A stretch of 64,000 nucleotides of DNA from Flavobacterium tistrianum (lineage in GTDB: Bacteria > Bacteroidota > Bacteroidia > Flavobacteriales > Flavobacteriaceae). The position numbers were made by a program, and so were the translations under genes. The DNA is taken from contig NZ_QJRH01000063.1 of NCBI RefSeq assembly GCF_003254545.1, positions 123,420-187,419 on the forward strand. The letters are read 5' to 3'. The notes beneath the pieces are model-generated. The model had not been told where the DNA came from. It did no database searches and saw only the letters and a program-made list of their open reading frames with translations. Position 1 is the stretch's first letter; each line of letters opens with the position of its first letter. This document shows positions 18,432 through 28,033 of this stretch, one piece after another.

Positions 18432-19433
18432 TTACTCATTAAGCATTTTCCAAAGTCTATCTTTCAAATCTGTCAAACCTTGTTGTGCAACAGAAGAAAT
18501 AAACATATAAGGAACACCTTTGAAAGAAACATCTAATTCTGCTTTCAATTCTGCCTTCAACTCATCATCCAGCATATCACACTTCGAAATTACAACTAGA
18601 CGTTCTTTGTCCAACATTTCAGGATTATATTTCGTCAATTCATTAACCAAAATATCATATTCTGCCTTAATATCTGCTGTATCAACAGGAATCAAAAACA
18701 ATAATGTTGAGTTACGTTCGATATGACGCAAGAAATAATGACCTAAACCTTTTCCTTCAGCAGCTCCTTCAATAATTCCAGGAATATCAGCAATCACAAA
18801 AGATTGAAAATCTCTATAAGCTACAATTCCTAAATTTGGTTTTAAAGTCGTAAACGGATAATCAGCAATTTTTGGCTTTGCGGAAGTTAAAACAGACAAT
18901 AAAGTAGATTTTCCAGCATTCGGGAAACCAACTAAACCAACATCGGCTAAAACTTTAAGCTCTAGAATAACATCCATTTCTACACCAAGCAAACCTGGCT
19001 GTGCATAACGAGGTGTCTGATTTGTTGAACTTCTAAAATGCCAGTTTCCTAAACCTCCCTTTCCTCCTCTTGCCAGAATCTGTTTTTCTCCGTGTTCTGT
19101 AATTTCAAAAAGTGTTTCTCCGGTTTCCTTGTCTTTTACAACAGTTCCTAGTGGCACTTCAATTACTTTATCTTCTCCATCTGCACCTGTACTTCTGTCA
19201 GATCCTCCGTCTCCACCGTGACCCGCTTTAATGTGACGTGCAAACTTTAAATGAAATAATGTCCAGAGTCCTTTATTTCCAACTAAATAAACATGCCCTC
19301 CGCGACCTCCATCTCCTCCGTCAGGACCGCCTTTTTCGATAAATTTCTCTCTATGTAAATGCGTTGATCCTTTCCCTCCCTTTCCGGAAGAAACATATAT
19401 CTTAACGTAGTCTACAAAATTTCCTTCTGTCAT
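18432..19433 (-). CDS. obgE: GTPase Obg (CgtA), ribosome assembly
   Basis: A 333-residue Obg GTPase. I start at [10 protein letters not shown] (19433) because the 11 upstream codons come from a repeat region. The glycine-rich Obg fold spans about 1-160 ([12 protein letters not shown] at 35-46, [10 protein letters not shown]). The G domain follows: G1 GFPNAGKS (169-176), switch region [11 protein letters not shown]3 DIPG (216-219) and G4 ISKCD. Obg assists 50S maturation and growth control. It has no C-terminal extension beyond the G domain, as is usual for Bacteroidota. Confidence 0.95.
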   Translation of the reverse strand: MTEGNFVDYVKIYVSSGKGGKGSTHLHREKFIEKGGPDGGDGGRGGHVYLVGNKGLWTLFHLKFARHIKAGHGGDGGSDRSTGADGEDKVIEVPLGTVVKDKETGETLFEITEHGEKQILARGGKGGLGNWHFRSSTNQTPRYAQPGLLGVEMDVILELKVLADVGLVGFPNAGKSTLLSVLTSAKPKIADYPFTTLKPNLGIVAYRDFQSFVIADIPGIIEGAAEGKGLGHYFLRHIERNSTLLFLIPVDTADIKAEYDILVNELTKYNPEMLDKERLVVISKCDMLDDELKAELKAELDVSFKGVPYMFISSVAQQGLTDLKDRLWKMLNE

Positions 19434-19459
19434 TTTTTCTTGTTTATGTGTAGTTCCAT

Positions 19460-19515
19460 GTTTCAAGTTTCAAGTTAACAGAACGTCAACCAACTTGAAA
19501 CTTTAAACTTGAAAC
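19460..19515. repeat. Intergenic inverted repeat, GTTTCAAG type
   Basis: GTTTCAAGTTTCAAGTT (19460-19476) is mirrored by AACTTGAAACTTTAAACTTGAAAC-type sequence at 19492-19515. Similar words occur at 27989-28013 (one arm) and 39802-39856 (two arms). It lies between the CNNM protein and obgE and overlaps the unused upstream codons of obgE. Confidence 0.65.
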
Positions 19516-19520
19516 AAATT

Positions 19521-20795
19521 TTACTCTTTTAATGCTCTTACAAGCACTTTGTCAATCTTGACACCGTCCATATCAATTACCTCCAGAACGAATTTCTGCC
19601 AAACTAATTTTTCTCCTTCTTTTGGAATATGAGACAACTCAGTCATAATCATTCCGCTTACGGTGTTTACTTCGTAATCGTTGGTTAATTCGTCCAATTC
19701 GAAATACGTTAAGAAATCGTGTAACGAATAATGTCCGTCAACTAGCCACGAACCGTCTTCTCTTTCGATAAGCTGGAACTCGTCTTTATAAAATTCGGCA
19801 GCATCACCAACTAAAGCTTCTAAAATATCATTCAACGTAATCATACCTTGAAAAACTCCGTATTCATCTGAAACTAAAGCATAATGGACTCCTGTTTTTT
19901 TGAAATTTTCTAATGCTTTATAAGCCGTAGTTTGTTCCATCAAATAAGGAGCGTCAGACAATATTGAGTTCAAATCAAAATTATCTTTTTCGATGTGTGC
20001 GAAGATATTTTTCAGCGTTACAACTCCTACAATATCATCGTAATTATCATTGTAAACAGGATAAACGGCATGAAGATCCTGAACTACTAATTCTTTGATT
20101 TTTTCTTTATCTGCTTTTAATGGCAGCATGTCAACCGACTTACGGTGTGTCATTAAAGAATTTACTTTTCTGTCTCCAATATGAAAAACACGCTCCACAA
20201 TATCCTGTTCAATTTCTTGAACTTCTCCTACTTCTGTTCCTTCTTTAATGATGGCTTTAATTTCTTCTTCGGTAACTTTTCCGTCAGCAGTTGGTTTTAT
20301 CTGAAGAACATTCAGTAAAAAATCTGTTGAAGAAGTTAACAGCCAAATAAATGGTGCCGTAATGATCGAAATCACTTTCATTGGCATTGCAACCATTTTA
20401 GCAATAGCTTCTGGATAATTTAATCCAATTCGTTTTGGAAGTAGCTCTCCCAAAACCAATGAGAAAAAAGTTAAAACTACAACTACAATTCCAACCGCAA
20501 TTGAATGTGCATAAGGCTTAAGAACTGCAAAACCAGCTACAAAAAGTTCAACGTCTGCCGTGATTTTGTCACCAGAATAAATACCCGTCAAAATTCCGAT
20601 TAAGGTAATTCCGATTTGTACTGTAGACAAAAATTTATTTGGGGAGTTGGCTAAATCGAGTGCTGTTTTAGCGCTTTTGTTGCCTTTTTTAGCTGCTGTT
20701 TCTAGCCTGTTTTTACGTGCCGAAATCAAAGCGATTTCAGACATGGAGAAAACTCCGTTTAATAGAATTAGAAAAAATATTATTAGTATTTCCAA
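19521..20795 (-). CDS. CNNM/CBS-domain membrane protein (HlyC/CorC family)
   Basis: A 424-residue protein with an N-terminal DUF21/CNNM membrane domain (about 1-190, four helices, with FSMSEIALISARKNRLE and LGELLPKRIGLNYPE), paired CBS domains (about 205-335, with MTHRKSVDMLP and YALVSDEYGVFQGMITLNDI) and a C-terminal CorC/HlyC transport-associated domain (IEREDGSWLVDGHYSLHDF). Homologues are linked to Mg2+/Co2+ efflux; the old name haemolysin is misleading. No ATG is available before the first membrane helix, so a TTG start at 20795 is used. Function in this organism is inferred from family. Confidence 0.87.
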   Translation of the reverse strand: MEILIIFFLILLNGVFSMSEIALISARKNRLETAAKKGNKSAKTALDLANSPNKFLSTVQIGITLIGILTGIYSGDKITADVELFVAGFAVLKPYAHSIAVGIVVVVLTFFSLVLGELLPKRIGLNYPEAIAKMVAMPMKVISIITAPFIWLLTSSTDFLLNVLQIKPTADGKVTEEEIKAIIKEGTEVGEVQEIEQDIVERVFHIGDRKVNSLMTHRKSVDMLPLKADKEKIKELVVQDLHAVYPVYNDNYDDIVGVVTLKNIFAHIEKDNFDLNSILSDAPYLMEQTTAYKALENFKKTGVHYALVSDEYGVFQGMITLNDILEALVGDAAEFYKDEFQLIEREDGSWLVDGHYSLHDFLTYFELDELTNDYEVNTVSGMIMTELSHIPKEGEKLVWQKFVLEVIDMDGVKIDKVLVRALKE

Positions 20796-20855
20796 TTGAT
20801 AGGGGATTCGTTATAAAATAGTCTCGTTAATGTAATTTGTAATCGCAATCTAAAA

Positions 20856-20997
20856 TAGCCCAGATGGAAGAGAAGAGCCAGGAGCTAAAAAAACTAATTT
20901 TTCTTGCCATAAAACAGCGACTGAAAGAAGCTCGTTTTATGGTATAGAAAAATAGTTTTTTTAGCGAGGACTCGTAACGTACAGCTGGAAAAAGCTT
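20856..20997. repeat. Long imperfect palindrome, possible structured RNA or REP-like element
   Basis: Two 32-base arms (20884-20915 and 20934-20965) are near-perfect inverted copies, both beginning or ending with GCTAAAAAAACTA-type sequence and meeting at an 18-base centre. Shorter flanking pairs such as CCAG (20860-20863) with CTGG (20985-20988) extend the fold. It fills the gap between adk and the CNNM gene and may also terminate adk. It resembles dispersed intergenic palindromes of Flavobacterium. Confidence 0.7.
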
Positions 20998-21570
20998 CTA
21001 CAAATTATCTATAACTGACGTTAAGCGCTCTGTAATTTGTTCGATAGTTCCGATACCGTCTACAGCATGAAACTTACCTTGTTCTTTATAATATCCAATT
21101 AGAGGAGCAGTTTTCTCATTGTACTCTTGATATCTCACACGAATTTTTTCTTCGTCCTGATCATCAGCTCTTCCACTTGTTTTTCCTCTTTCTAATAGAC
21201 GTTTTACCAAAATTTCGTCATCAGCTTCTAAAGCGATTGTTGCTGTTACGCTAGATCCAATTGTTGGTAAAAATTTATCTAAAGCTTCTGCCTGATTGAT
21301 TGTTCTTGGGTAACCATCGAACAAAAATCCTGCTGTATCTGGGTGTTTTTTCACCTCATCAATTAACATTGCAGTTGTTACTTCGCAAGGAACCAATTCT
21401 CCATTGTCCATAAAAACTCTTGCTTGTTTTCCTAGTTCAGTATCATTTTTTAAATTGAAACGAAAAATATCTCCTGTTGAAAGGTGCGTTAAATTGTATT
21501 TCTCTTTTAAAAATTCTGCCTGAGTTCCTTTTCCTGCACCAGGCTTTCCAAATAAAACGATGTTAATCAT
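20998..21570 (-). CDS. adk: Adenylate kinase
   Basis: A 190-residue adenylate kinase of the short type without the zinc-type LID. P-loop GKPGAGKGT (8-16), AMP-binding STGDIFR (about 32-38), FDGYPRTINQAEAL (about 84-97), and the LID arginines in LLERGKTSGRADDQDEEKI are all present. It interconverts ATP, AMP and ADP. It lies 66 bases after hpt on the same strand, so hpt-adk are probably co-transcribed. A second divergent copy is found at 58660-59223. Confidence 0.96.
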   Translation of the reverse strand: MINIVLFGKPGAGKGTQAEFLKEKYNLTHLSTGDIFRFNLKNDTELGKQARVFMDNGELVPCEVTTAMLIDEVKKHPDTAGFLFDGYPRTINQAEALDKFLPTIGSSVTATIALEADDEILVKRLLERGKTSGRADDQDEEKIRVRYQEYNEKTAPLIGYYKEQGKFHAVDGIGTIEQITERLTSVIDNL

Positions 21571-21636
21571 AATTGAAATGAGTGTTGTTACTTCTGTCTT
21601 TCAGAAGTCTTTAAATGAATATTTAGTTGTGTTTTG

Positions 21637-22167
21637 TTATTCTGCTAATTTGTAAATTTCGGTTAAGTTTCTTCCCAAACCATCATAGTCTAGACCGTAA
21701 CCTACAATAAATTTATTCGGAATACGAATCCCGATGTAATCTATTTTGATGTCTTTTTTGTATGCTTCTGGTTTAAAAAACAATGTTGCAATTTTAAAGT
21801 GCTTTACATTTTGCGCTTTAAACAAGTGCTTTAATTCTTCGATTGTATTTCCGGTATCAATAATATCTTCAATGATAATTACGGTTCTTCCCGAAAGATC
21901 CTGATTGATTCCGATTAATTCCTTAACAGCATTTGTTGTTTCAGTTCCTTCGTACGATGCCATTTTGATAAACGAAACTTCACATGGTTTTTTATATTTT
22001 TTCAGAAAATCTGACACGACCATAAAAGCACCATTCAAAACTCCAATAAAAATTGGCGTATCATCTCCAAAATCGTCTTCTACCTGAGCTACTATTTTAG
22101 TTAAAGCAAAATCAATTTCTTTAGCCGAAATAAACGGAACAAATTGTTTATCGTGAAGTTGTATCAT
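21637..22167 (-). CDS. hpt: Hypoxanthine phosphoribosyltransferase
   Basis: A 176-residue purine salvage enzyme. The PRPP-binding motif is VIIIEDIIDTGNTIEEL (about 97-113, with the conserved EDIIDTGNT), and the N-terminal FIGVLNGAFMVVSDF and the YIGIRIPNKFIVGYGLDYDG base-binding end are typical. I start at 22167 (MIQLHDKQF) because the extra upstream codons overlap a TATCTTTG -7 element. It makes IMP or GMP from free bases. First gene of the hpt-adk unit. Confidence 0.95.
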   Translation of the reverse strand: MIQLHDKQFVPFISAKEIDFALTKIVAQVEDDFGDDTPIFIGVLNGAFMVVSDFLKKYKKPCEVSFIKMASYEGTETTNAVKELIGINQDLSGRTVIIIEDIIDTGNTIEELKHLFKAQNVKHFKIATLFFKPEAYKKDIKIDYIGIRIPNKFIVGYGLDYDGLGRNLTEIYKLAE

Positions 22168-22191
22168 TATTTTTCTTTTTAAAATAATGGA

Positions 22192-22199
22192 CAAAGATA
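22192..22199 (-). promoter_or_regulatory. -7 promoter element of hpt-adk
   Basis: TATCTTTG on the minus strand, 24 bases before the hpt start at 22167; an exact TAnnTTTG match that also decides the start codon choice. Confidence 0.55.
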
Positions 22200-22352
22200 C
22201 AGAATTACAACTTAACTGCTTCTATCAAAATAAACTGTATCAAGATATTTTTTAAGAATGTTAAATATCAGTTAATGTTTACAAATTAATTTTTGACACT
22301 ATAAGATTTTTCAGTAAATTGTTGTGACATAATCATTTAACTCCAAAAACTG

Positions 22353-23624
22353 ATGAAAAAATCCTTAACCCTGATATCTATACCACTACTAGCCTTAATG
22401 ACTGCCTGCAATGGGCAAGTAAAAAAAGAAGAAAAAGAAGAGCTTGCCAAACAGCCAGGCAATGTTGTAAAAACTGCCATTGGAGATATTACTCTTCCTC
22501 CACCCTATGCAACAGAATCAAAAACCAACAATAGCAAAGTAATCGGATGGCCTGCTGGCAAAACTCCAAAAGCACCTGAAGGTTTTACTGTAACTAAATT
22601 TGCTGACGGATTTGAAAATCCGCGTTGGACTTATATTGCTCCAAACCAGGACATTTTTGTTGTTGAAAGCGGAACAAGATCTAGTAAAAACCAAATTACG
22701 GTTTTAAGAGATAAAGATAAAGACGGGAAATTTGAAACTCGTCAAGTTTTTGTTACCGGTTTGAACAAACCTTTTGGAATGTTGGTTTTAAAAGACTTTT
22801 TCTACATAGCCAATACCGACGGATTATACCGTTATCCTTATAAAAACAATCCCCTGAAACTGGAAACAAAAGGCGAAAAAATCCTTGATCTTCCTGCAGG
22901 CGGATACAATAATCACTGGAGTAGAAATTTATTGGCAAGTTCTGACGGAAGTAAAATTTACGTTTCTGTAGGTTCTGGAAGTAATAATGGAGAAAACGGA
23001 ATGGACAAAGAAGTACGTCGTGCAGCAATTCTTGAAATTAATCCTGACGGAACAGGAGAAAAAATCTTCGCTTCGGGATTGAGAAATCCTGTTGGAATGG
23101 ATTGGAATCCTGTGAATAAAGAACTTTGGACAGCAGTAAACGAACGTGATGAACTCGGAGACGATTTAGTTCCTGATTATATTACAAGTGTAAAAAGAGA
23201 TGGTTTCTACGGTTGGCCATATTCCTATTTTGGAAATATTCCTGACCCAAGAATGAAAGGCGAAAGAAAAGATTTGGTAGAAAAAGCAATTGTGCCCGAT
23301 GTTTCAGTTGGTCCTCACACGGCTTCGCTTGGATTGGCTTTTTATACTAAAGATAAATTCCCAGCGAAATATAAAAACGGAGCTTTTGTCGGACAGCATG
23401 GTTCTTGGAACCGCTCTAAAATTTCGGGCTATAAAGTACTTTTTGTTCCTTTTAAAGACGGAAAACCTTCAGGAAAACCAGAAGATTTTTTAACCGGATT
23501 TATTTCTAACGAAAACAAAGCAGAAGTTTACGGACGTCCAGTTGCGGTAACGGTTATGAATGACGGATCACTTTTGGTAAATGATGATAGCGGAAATACG
23601 ATTTGGAAAGTGACAGCTAAATAA
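22353..23624 (+). CDS. Sorbosone/glucose-dehydrogenase-like beta-propeller lipoprotein
   Basis: A 423-residue lipoprotein (lipobox LMTAC, Cys19). The rest is the six-bladed GSDH/L-sorbosone dehydrogenase propeller, with NPRWTYIAPNQDIFVVESG, GLNKPFGMLV, YVSVGSGSNNGENG, FASGLRNPVGMDWNP and GQHGSWNRSKISGYKV as family landmarks. Related enzymes oxidise sugars with PQQ, but whether this one binds PQQ is not shown by the sequence. It faces the periplasm or surface. The next gene, a TonB-dependent receptor, is in the same direction about 200 bases on, past a repeat, so co-regulation is uncertain. Confidence 0.86.
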   Translation: MKKSLTLISIPLLALMTACNGQVKKEEKEELAKQPGNVVKTAIGDITLPPPYATESKTNNSKVIGWPAGKTPKAPEGFTVTKFADGFENPRWTYIAPNQDIFVVESGTRSSKNQITVLRDKDKDGKFETRQVFVTGLNKPFGMLVLKDFFYIANTDGLYRYPYKNNPLKLETKGEKILDLPAGGYNNHWSRNLLASSDGSKIYVSVGSGSNNGENGMDKEVRRAAILEINPDGTGEKIFASGLRNPVGMDWNPVNKELWTAVNERDELGDDLVPDYITSVKRDGFYGWPYSYFGNIPDPRMKGERKDLVEKAIVPDVSVGPHTASLGLAFYTKDKFPAKYKNGAFVGQHGSWNRSKISGYKVLFVPFKDGKPSGKPEDFLTGFISNENKAEVYGRPVAVTVMNDGSLLVNDDSGNTIWKVTAK

Positions 23625-23669
23625 AACTCCAAATTAAAAACTCCAAATTCCAACTACAAAAAGATTTTA

Positions 23670-23802
23670 AACACATAGAGACATAGATTTTTTGCATTAA
23701 AAAGTTGATTTAAGAAAACTCGTTTTCACACATAGTTGCTATGTGGCTTTTGATAAGTGAAACGCCTTTTTTGCCTCAATCAATACTATGTTTCTATGTG
23801 TT
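23670..23802. repeat. Intergenic inverted repeat, ACACATAG type
   Basis: A 17-base arm AACACATAGAGACATAG at 23670-23686 is mirrored at 23786-23802 with one mismatch. Between them lies a small perfect hairpin CACATAG-TTG-CTATGTG (23729-23745). It separates the propeller gene from the receptor gene and overlaps the unused upstream frame of the receptor. Confidence 0.7.
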
Positions 23803-23833
23803 AAATAAAAATGCATTTAACCCACCTCCTTTT

Positions 23834-25936
23834 ATGCCTTTCAAAAAATATTTTCTTCTCCTTTTTGTTCTTTTTATTTCTAAAAATAGTTTAGCACAAG
23901 AAAAAGAAGTCCAAAATATTGATTCTAAAAAAACTCAAAAACTGAACGAAGTTTTAATAAGTCCGCTTCACATTAATCGTGATTTACAAAACAGTCCAGC
24001 TTCGATTGGCATTTTATCTGAAAAAGAATTACTTCGAAATAATACTACCGATATCAGTAACGTCATTAATACAATTCCTGGTGTTTTTATGCAATCTTCA
24101 AATATTACGACAACCCGAATTTCGATTCGTGGAATTGGCGCGAGAACTCCGTATGGAACCAATAAAATCAGAGCTTTTTATGGAAATATTCCGCTGACAT
24201 CTGGAAATAGCGAAACCGTAATTGACGACATTGATATTCAAAACATCAATCAGGTTGAAGTCATTAAAGGTCCACTTTCGAGTATTTACGGAGCGGGTTT
24301 GGGCGGAGCAATTTTGGTTTCGCCTCAAACTTTAAAAAAAGGAAATTATCAAGCTGAAGTAAGTTCTGTTTTTGGTTCTTTTGGATTATTGAAAAATAGA
24401 ATTTCTTTTGATTTGAATGAAAGAGAATCTTCTTTAAGTCTTAGTTATCATAATTTAAAAACTGACGGCTGGCGCGAAAACAGCGCTTACAATCGCGAAG
24501 GAATTACACTTGGCGGAGAATTATTCAGAAAGAAGAATAGTAAACTAACATATTTCTCCAATTATACTTATTTGAAAGCTTACATTCCGAGTTCGATCAA
24601 TAAAACCACTTTCGAAAATAACCCACAAGCAGGCGCGCCAACTTGGGTTGCTTCAAAAGGATTCAAAGAATACAAGTCAACTTTGGCTGGATTAGCTTAT
24701 GATTTTAAAATTAATGATCATTTAAACAATTCGACTTCAGTTTTCATCAATTATAAAGACAGTAACGAACCGCGTCCTTTTGATATTTTGCGCCAATATA
24801 CTTTTGCTTCGGGTGCACGAACTCAATTTTCGGGAGATTTTAAAATCGGCAAAATCAACAATCAATTTATTGCTGGATTGGAATATTTCAAAGATAATTA
24901 CAACGGCAATACTTTTGAAAATCTATATCAGCAAAATAACGGAAATGGAAGCTTGCAAGGCGATCAACTTACAGCAACCAATCAAAAAAGACATTTTTAT
25001 AATATTTTCTCTCAAATTAGAACTTTACTTTCTGATCGATTTGAGATTCAGGCAGGTTTAAATTACAACAAAACCAAATTTGAATTGCAGAATGATTTTC
25101 CCGCTTCCGCGAATAATCCAAAAGAAAAATATAGTTATGATGGCATTTTTTCGCCACAGCTTTCTTTTTTATTTAAACCGAATGAAGTTCAAACTTTCTA
25201 CTTTTCTGTGAGCCGAGGATTTTCTCTTCCCGCAACCGAAGAAACTCTAACCTCAACAGGAAACATCAATTCTGACATTAAACCCGAAACCGGTTATAAT
25301 TTTGAATTAGGCGGAAAACTACATTTTTTCAATAAAAAACTCTACACCGAAATTGCCATTTACCGAATGGAAATTAAAGATTTATTAGTCGCCAAAAGAA
25401 TCGGAGATGATCAATACGAAGGTGTAAATGCTGGAAAAACGTTTCACGAAGGAATCGAAATTTCATTAAACCATAATTGGCCCATAAATCGAACTTTCAA
25501 TTTGAATTCTTATGTTGGAACATCAATCGGAAATTATGAATTTAAAGAATTTGTAGATAACGGAAATGATTATTCGGGAAATAAATTAACTGGAGTTCCA
25601 GCAAACACTGCAAGTGCTGGTTTTAATTTGAATACTAATTCAGGATTCTACTTTTCTGCCGATTTCCAATTCACAGATAAAATCCCAATGAATGATTCGA
25701 ATGCTGATTTTTCAAATTCTTATTCACTTTTGAATTTAAAAACGGGCTATCAATTTGAGATTTTATCAGGATTGAAAGCACATTTTGATGCTGGAATAAA
25801 TAATGTCACCAACGAAAAATATGCTTCTATGATTTTGACCAATGCAACAGGAGTTGGAAATGCACAACCAAGGTTTTATTATCCAGGACTGCCCGTAAAC
25901 TATTACGGAATTGTCTCATTAAATTATTTATTTTAG
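23834..25936 (+). CDS. TonB-dependent outer-membrane receptor
   Basis: A 700-residue receptor. Starting at 23834 gives a proper signal peptide (MPFKKYFLLLFVLFISKNSLAQ, of which the KNSLAQ end marks cleavage); the 31 codons upstream come from the repeat. The plug domain has LNEVLISPLHINRDLQNSPA, RISIRGIGARTPYG and QVEVIKGPLSSIYGAGLGGA; the barrel ends NYYGIVSLNYLF. There is no SusC-type N-terminal domain, so it belongs to the siderophore/vitamin-type receptors. Substrate cannot be read from the sequence. Confidence 0.92.
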   Translation: MPFKKYFLLLFVLFISKNSLAQEKEVQNIDSKKTQKLNEVLISPLHINRDLQNSPASIGILSEKELLRNNTTDISNVINTIPGVFMQSSNITTTRISIRGIGARTPYGTNKIRAFYGNIPLTSGNSETVIDDIDIQNINQVEVIKGPLSSIYGAGLGGAILVSPQTLKKGNYQAEVSSVFGSFGLLKNRISFDLNERESSLSLSYHNLKTDGWRENSAYNREGITLGGELFRKKNSKLTYFSNYTYLKAYIPSSINKTTFENNPQAGAPTWVASKGFKEYKSTLAGLAYDFKINDHLNNSTSVFINYKDSNEPRPFDILRQYTFASGARTQFSGDFKIGKINNQFIAGLEYFKDNYNGNTFENLYQQNNGNGSLQGDQLTATNQKRHFYNIFSQIRTLLSDRFEIQAGLNYNKTKFELQNDFPASANNPKEKYSYDGIFSPQLSFLFKPNEVQTFYFSVSRGFSLPATEETLTSTGNINSDIKPETGYNFELGGKLHFFNKKLYTEIAIYRMEIKDLLVAKRIGDDQYEGVNAGKTFHEGIEISLNHNWPINRTFNLNSYVGTSIGNYEFKEFVDNGNDYSGNKLTGVPANTASAGFNLNTNSGFYFSADFQFTDKIPMNDSNADFSNSYSLLNLKTGYQFEILSGLKAHFDAGINNVTNEKYASMILTNATGVGNAQPRFYYPGLPVNYYGIVSLNYLF

Positions 25937-25957
25937 CGACATTAAATCTTAAAAACA

Positions 25958-26509
25958 ATGCTTTCCGAACTGCAGAAAAAACTGGATTATGTCAATGCAT
26001 ACAGAGAAAATCGTCTCAAAACAGCACAAGAGGTTTTAGAGAATCCATCGCTTTTTAGTGAATTGGTTTCGATTTGCTTTTCACCAGAAAACAAAAACAA
26101 CCATAAAGCTTGCTGGATTTTAGAATTTGTTTCTTACGAAGAATTACTTTGGTTACAACCTCATCTAGATTTTTTCTGTTCGAATTTAAAAGTTTTAAAA
26201 GACGAAAGTTCCATGCGTCCGATTGCAAAAGTGACACAACTTTTGGTAAAATCACATTATAAGAAAAACGAAAACGGAATAAAACTCTCCGAAGAAAATC
26301 TTCAAGATTGCATTGAAGCTTCTTTCGATTGGCTTATTAACGATACCAAAGTCGCTACAAAAGCGTATTCCATAAGAACTTTATTTATTCTAGGAAATTA
26401 TTACGACTGGATTCATCCCGAATTAAAAGTGATTATTGATAAAGATTTCGGAGACCATTCTGCAGCATACAAAGCCGTCGCCAAAGAAGTTTTGAAGAAA
26501 ATAAAATAG
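25958..26509 (+). CDS. Helical protein of unknown function (HEAT-like)
   Basis: A 183-residue protein predicted almost wholly alpha-helical, with no signal peptide. Repeating helix pairs such as ACWILEFVSYEELLWLQPHL, SSMRPIAKVTQLLVKSHY and VATKAYSIRTLFILGNYYDW resemble HEAT-like repeats. I have seen similar short flavobacterial proteins labelled adenylosuccinate lyase, but no lyase signature is present, so I would not use that name. It follows the receptor gene by 21 bases and is probably co-transcribed. Confidence 0.7.
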   Translation: MLSELQKKLDYVNAYRENRLKTAQEVLENPSLFSELVSICFSPENKNNHKACWILEFVSYEELLWLQPHLDFFCSNLKVLKDESSMRPIAKVTQLLVKSHYKKNENGIKLSEENLQDCIEASFDWLINDTKVATKAYSIRTLFILGNYYDWIHPELKVIIDKDFGDHSAAYKAVAKEVLKKIK

Positions 26510-26540
26510 TCTTAAGAGCCACGACCCGAGCGATAGCGAA

Positions 26541-26699
26541 TAGGCGAAGCAATTCACGAATTATTTTTTCGCCACAGATTAAAAGGATTAAAATGTTTTT
26601 TTAATTACTTCAAAAAATAATCTGTGGAAATCTGTGGAAATCTGTGGCAAAATATTTTAAGCCAAAAATTGATTTCCATAAATTTAAAATTCGTGAATT
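26541..26699. repeat. Nested inverted and direct repeats (GCCACAGATT / TCTGTGGAAA)
   Basis: An outer pair AATTCACGAATT (26541) and AATTCGTGAATT (26688) encloses GCCACAGATT (26571-26580) and its complement AATCTGTGGC (26639-26648). TCTGTGGAAA repeats tandemly almost three times at 26621-26650. The GCCACAGATT word recurs at 41264. No coding content is seen. Confidence 0.65.
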
Positions 26700-26719
26700 C
26701 GTGGCTAAAAAAACTAAAT

Positions 26720-26751
26720 TTTGGCTAAAAAAAGATTAAAAAGTATCTTTG
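26720..26751 (+). promoter_or_regulatory. Promoter of purK
   Basis: TTTG (26720-26723) and TATCTTTG (26744-26751) are separated by 20 bases, a full match to the Bacteroidota -33/-7 consensus. It lies 17 bases before the ATG at 26769 and rules out the longer open frame that begins at a TTG inside the -33 box. Confidence 0.75.
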
Positions 26752-26768
26752 CAAAAACACAACACAAA

Positions 26769-27929
26769 ATGAATTATTTTTCTTCTGATTTTAAATTAGG
26801 AATATTAGGTGGCGGACAATTAGGTAAAATGCTTTTGTTCGATACCAGAAAATTTGACATACAAACTTACGTTCTAGATCCAAGCGATGAAGCACCAAGT
26901 AAAATTGCCTGCAACAAGTTTTTTCAAGGCGATTTAATGGATTATGATACCGTTTACAATTTCGGAAAACAAGTCGATGTTTTGACTTTCGAAATCGAAT
27001 TGGTAAATCTTGAAGCTTTAACGCAACTGGAAAATGAAGGTTTAAAAATATATCCATCTCCTAAAACCTTAAAAGGAATTCAGAATAAAGGCGTTCAAAA
27101 AGATTTTTACGCTAAAAATAATATCCCAACTGCGCCTTTCGAAAGATTTGAGAACCTTGAAAATCTAAAATCAGAAATCGCTAATCCACAATCAACTATC
27201 AAATTGCCTTTTGTTTGGAAATGCACCGAATTTGGTTATGACGGAAATGGCGTGAAAATAGTTCGCCAAATTTCAGATTTAGATACGCTTCCAAATGTAG
27301 AATGTATTGCAGAAACTATGGTTCCGTTCAAAAACGAATTGGCAGTAATTGTGGTTAGAAATCCGTCAGGCGAAATGAAAACATATCCGGTTGTCGAAAT
27401 GGAATTTCACCCAGAAGCCAACCAAGTTGAATACGTAATCTGCCCAGCAAGAATCGACAAAAAAGTAGCTGAAAAAGCGAGAGCAGTTGCCTTAAAAGTT
27501 TCAGAAAACTTCAACCACGTTGGACTTCTAGCAGTTGAAATGTTTCAGACTCACGATGACGAAATTTTGGTAAACGAAGTTGCTCCTCGCCCACACAATT
27601 CTGGACATTATTCTATTGAAGCTAGTTATACTTCACAATTCGAAAATCATTTACGCGCTATTTTAGATCTTCCGTTAGGAAATACCGACAGCAAAGTGGC
27701 GGGAATTATGGTAAATTTAGTTGGTGCCGAAGGTCATTCTGGAAATGTTGTATATGAAAACATAGAAACCATTTTAGGATGGGACGGCGTTACACCACAT
27801 ATTTACGGTAAAAAACAAACACGACCTTTCAGAAAAATGGGACACGTGACAATCGTAAATGAAAATATGGCTGAAGCGAGAAGAATTGCACAGGAAGTTA
27901 AAGAAACTATTAAGGTGATCAGCGCTTAA
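26769..27929 (+). CDS. purK: N5-carboxyaminoimidazole ribonucleotide synthase PurK
   Basis: A 386-residue ATP-grasp enzyme. The N-terminal Rossmann motif LGILGGGQLGKMLL (about 11-24), the ATP-grasp core (PFVWKCTEFGYDGNGVKIV, AETMVPFKNELAVIVVR) and the metal/substrate region VNEVAPRPHNSGHYSIEAS are all present. PurK converts AIR, ATP and bicarbonate to N5-CAIR in purine synthesis. purE follows 104 bases downstream, an order common in bacteria. The start is fixed by the promoter. Confidence 0.96.
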   Translation: MNYFSSDFKLGILGGGQLGKMLLFDTRKFDIQTYVLDPSDEAPSKIACNKFFQGDLMDYDTVYNFGKQVDVLTFEIELVNLEALTQLENEGLKIYPSPKTLKGIQNKGVQKDFYAKNNIPTAPFERFENLENLKSEIANPQSTIKLPFVWKCTEFGYDGNGVKIVRQISDLDTLPNVECIAETMVPFKNELAVIVVRNPSGEMKTYPVVEMEFHPEANQVEYVICPARIDKKVAEKARAVALKVSENFNHVGLLAVEMFQTHDDEILVNEVAPRPHNSGHYSIEASYTSQFENHLRAILDLPLGNTDSKVAGIMVNLVGAEGHSGNVVYENIETILGWDGVTPHIYGKKQTRPFRKMGHVTIVNENMAEARRIAQEVKETIKVISA

Positions 27930-28033
27930 ATTAGTTTTCAGTCGCAGTATTCAGTTAAAACTAAACAAACAGTGTTTACAGTTCCAAACAACTTGAAACT
28001 TTAAACCTGAAACAAACACAACAAAATAAAAAC

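Noticed and set aside
23741..23833. Longer start for the TonB-dependent receptor
   Set aside because: The extra 31 codons come from an inverted repeat, and the signal peptide begins only at 23834.
25958..26509. Adenylosuccinate lyase label for the helical protein
   Set aside because: No lyase signature is present and the length is less than half of the enzyme.
26621..26650. TCTGTGGAAA direct repeats considered as regulator binding sites
   Set aside because: They lie inside a palindrome related to 41264 and are not placed consistently relative to a promoter.
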